Below are positions 4,565 through 5,262 of a DNA stretch of 5,262 nt, piece after piece. Below the pieces are notes generated by a model. That model made no database searches, was not told the origin of the DNA, and saw only the letters and a program-made list of their open reading frames with translations. The first letter of the stretch is position 1; every line of letters starts with the position of its first letter. The DNA comes from Bin5 sp034428435 (lineage in GTDB: Bacteria; Chloroflexota; Anaerolineae; Caldilineales; Caldilineaceae). The stretch covers positions 1 to 5,262 of the forward strand of contig DAOUHY010000202.1 in the NCBI GenBank assembly GCA_034428435.1, in the 5' to 3' direction. The position numbers were made by a program, and so were the translations under genes.

Positions 4565-4712
4565 CACAGACACGAGATGGCGTCGCTCAAAGCCCTGGCC
4601 GTCAAACAGGGCATCGTACCCGACGACAGCCCCTGACCCGTCCTGCCGGCCTCGGCACAGCGCCGCCCAGCTGGCCGCTAGCAGCCCCTACCCCCGAAGG
4701 AACACAAACATC

Positions 4713-5117
4713 ATGGCCGAAGACCGCATGGACCGCTTCGAACGCAACCTCGACCGCTACGCCGAAGAATCAAATCAACGCATGACCCGCCTCGAGTGCT
4801 ACGCCGAAAAATCCAATCAACGAATGACCCACCTCGAGCAATTCCTTGCCAACTTTTCCAGAGACGTCGCCCGCAACACCTTAGAATCAAGCATACGAAT
4901 TAGAACCGCGCAAGACACACTCGACCAACTGGCCGAACTACTCACTCGCACCTATAAACAGACCAACGAATACATGGACCAAACCGCCAAGCAGGCCAAC
5001 GAACGCATGGACCGCACCGACAAGGAAATCGCCCAACTCTCCCACGAGATCGAATTCCTGCTGGCAGCCATACAAGGCCATTCCTCGCAACCCATTCCAC
5101 CCGCACATCAGGAATAA
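4713..5117 (+). CDS. Small coiled-coil protein of unknown function, paralog 3
   Basis: A 134-residue member of the MAEDR family, the longest of the three. Order: MAEDRMDRFERNLDR; a 14-residue tandem repeat YAEESNQRMTRLEC / YAEKSNQRMTHLEQ (16-43); FLANFSRDVARNTLES (44-59), matching paralog 1 and absent from paralog 2; LDQLAELLTRTYKQTNE (70-86); a diverged coil (QTAKQANERMDRTDKEIAQL); and the tail IEFLLAAIQGHSSQPIPPAHQE. It is hydrophilic throughout, with no signal or membrane segment. The first 15 bases and the 33 bp before the ATG are identical to paralog 2, fixing the start; GAAGGA lies 11 nt upstream. An open frame extends back to 4431, but that is an off-frame reading of the preceding gene. 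It is more diverged from paralogs 1 and 2 than they are from each other, and it lacks most of the duplicated upstream block. Function unknown. Confidence 0.75.
   Translation: MAEDRMDRFERNLDRYAEESNQRMTRLECYAEKSNQRMTHLEQFLANFSRDVARNTLESSIRIRTAQDTLDQLAELLTRTYKQTNEYMDQTAKQANERMDRTDKEIAQLSHEIEFLLAAIQGHSSQPIPPAHQE
4758..4841 (+). repeat. Two 42-bp tandem repeats inside paralog 3
   Basis: Units 4758-4799 and 4800-4841 encode YAEESNQRMTRLEC and YAEKSNQRMTHLEQ. Each unit is two heptads, so frame and coiled-coil register are preserved. Paralogs 1 and 2 lack this segment. Confidence 0.85.
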
Positions 5118-5157
5118 CCACAGCCCGGCACGGCCGCCCACGCCCGCACCAGCCCTC

Positions 5158-5262
5158 CGCGGATCAAAGAAAGGTGTTCTTCGTGCCCCTTCGCGTAACT
5201 TCGCGGATAAAAGAGAAGTATCCTTCGTGGCCCTTCGTGGATCAAAGAGAGGTGTTCTTCGT
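5158..5262. repeat. Imperfect tandem repeat, continues past window edge
   Basis: Three units built on GGATCAAAGA-GGTGTTCTTCGT begin at 5161, 5205 and 5239. Between them lie shorter doubled pieces such as CCTTCGTGGCCCTTCGTGG (5222-5240) and CCTTCGCGTAACTTCGCGG (5188-5206). Unit lengths of 44 and 34 bp differ by one roughly 10-bp subunit. No ORF or hairpin accounts for it. Similar CTTCGTGGATCAAAG strings are, as I recall, common intergenic repeats in Chloroflexota genomes; this was not checked. Confidence 0.8.

Noticed and set aside
3907..4614. Reverse-strand open frame (235 codons) across paralog 2 and the GTG gene
   Set aside because: It runs through the (GTGGTCA)n strand, which is stop-free by composition, and through the complement of repeated coiled-coil codons. 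The + strand has ribosome sites and paralogy instead.
4431..4712. Long N-terminal extension of paralog 3
   Set aside because: It is an out-of-frame reading of the preceding gene; the 48-bp block identical to paralog 2 fixes the start at 4713.

Overview
The window looks like a fragment of a GC-rich bacterial chromosome. The intergenic repeats recall those common in Chloroflexota (Anaerolineae/Caldilineae-like lineages): (TGACCAC)n arrays, CTTCGTGGATCAAAG-type arrays and GTAGGGGCACCCC-type inverted repeats. That placement is an inference from repeat style, not from a marker gene. All supported genes lie on the + strand.

Left part (1-2636): a CUT2-type (ribose/RbsABC-like) ABC sugar importer. 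In order it holds the 3' part of a membrane permease, a complete lipoprotein substrate-binding protein (lipobox LTAC, Cys21), and a complete single-domain ATPase that starts with TTG. Together they would make one importer: the lipoprotein captures a ligand, the permease forms the channel, and an ATPase dimer drives it. The ligand cannot be named from sequence. A 12-bp perfect hairpin separates the binding-protein and ATPase genes. The ATPase has Gln in place of the usual H-loop His.

Middle (2637-3483): about 0.85 kb without a credible gene. It holds GC-rich hairpins just past the transporter, a 23-bp near-perfect palindrome, an AT-rich block with dyad symmetry, a pair of 23-bp inverted-repeat copies, and two TGACCAC heptamer arrays.

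Right part (3484-5117): three paralogous small hydrophilic coiled-coil proteins of 98, 94 and 134 residues, all beginning MAEDR and ending QGHxSQ..PPAH. They differ by in-frame blocks of coiled-coil sequence (21-bp and 42-bp DNA repeats). Copies 1 and 2 each carry the same 110-bp upstream block, which looks like a duplicated control region. Between copies 2 and 3 is a fourth small gene (GTG start, strong Shine-Dalgarno) whose frame is interrupted by one TAA before continuing 23 codons. This array is the most unusual part of the window; its function is unknown.

Right edge (5158-5262): an imperfect tandem repeat running out of the window.
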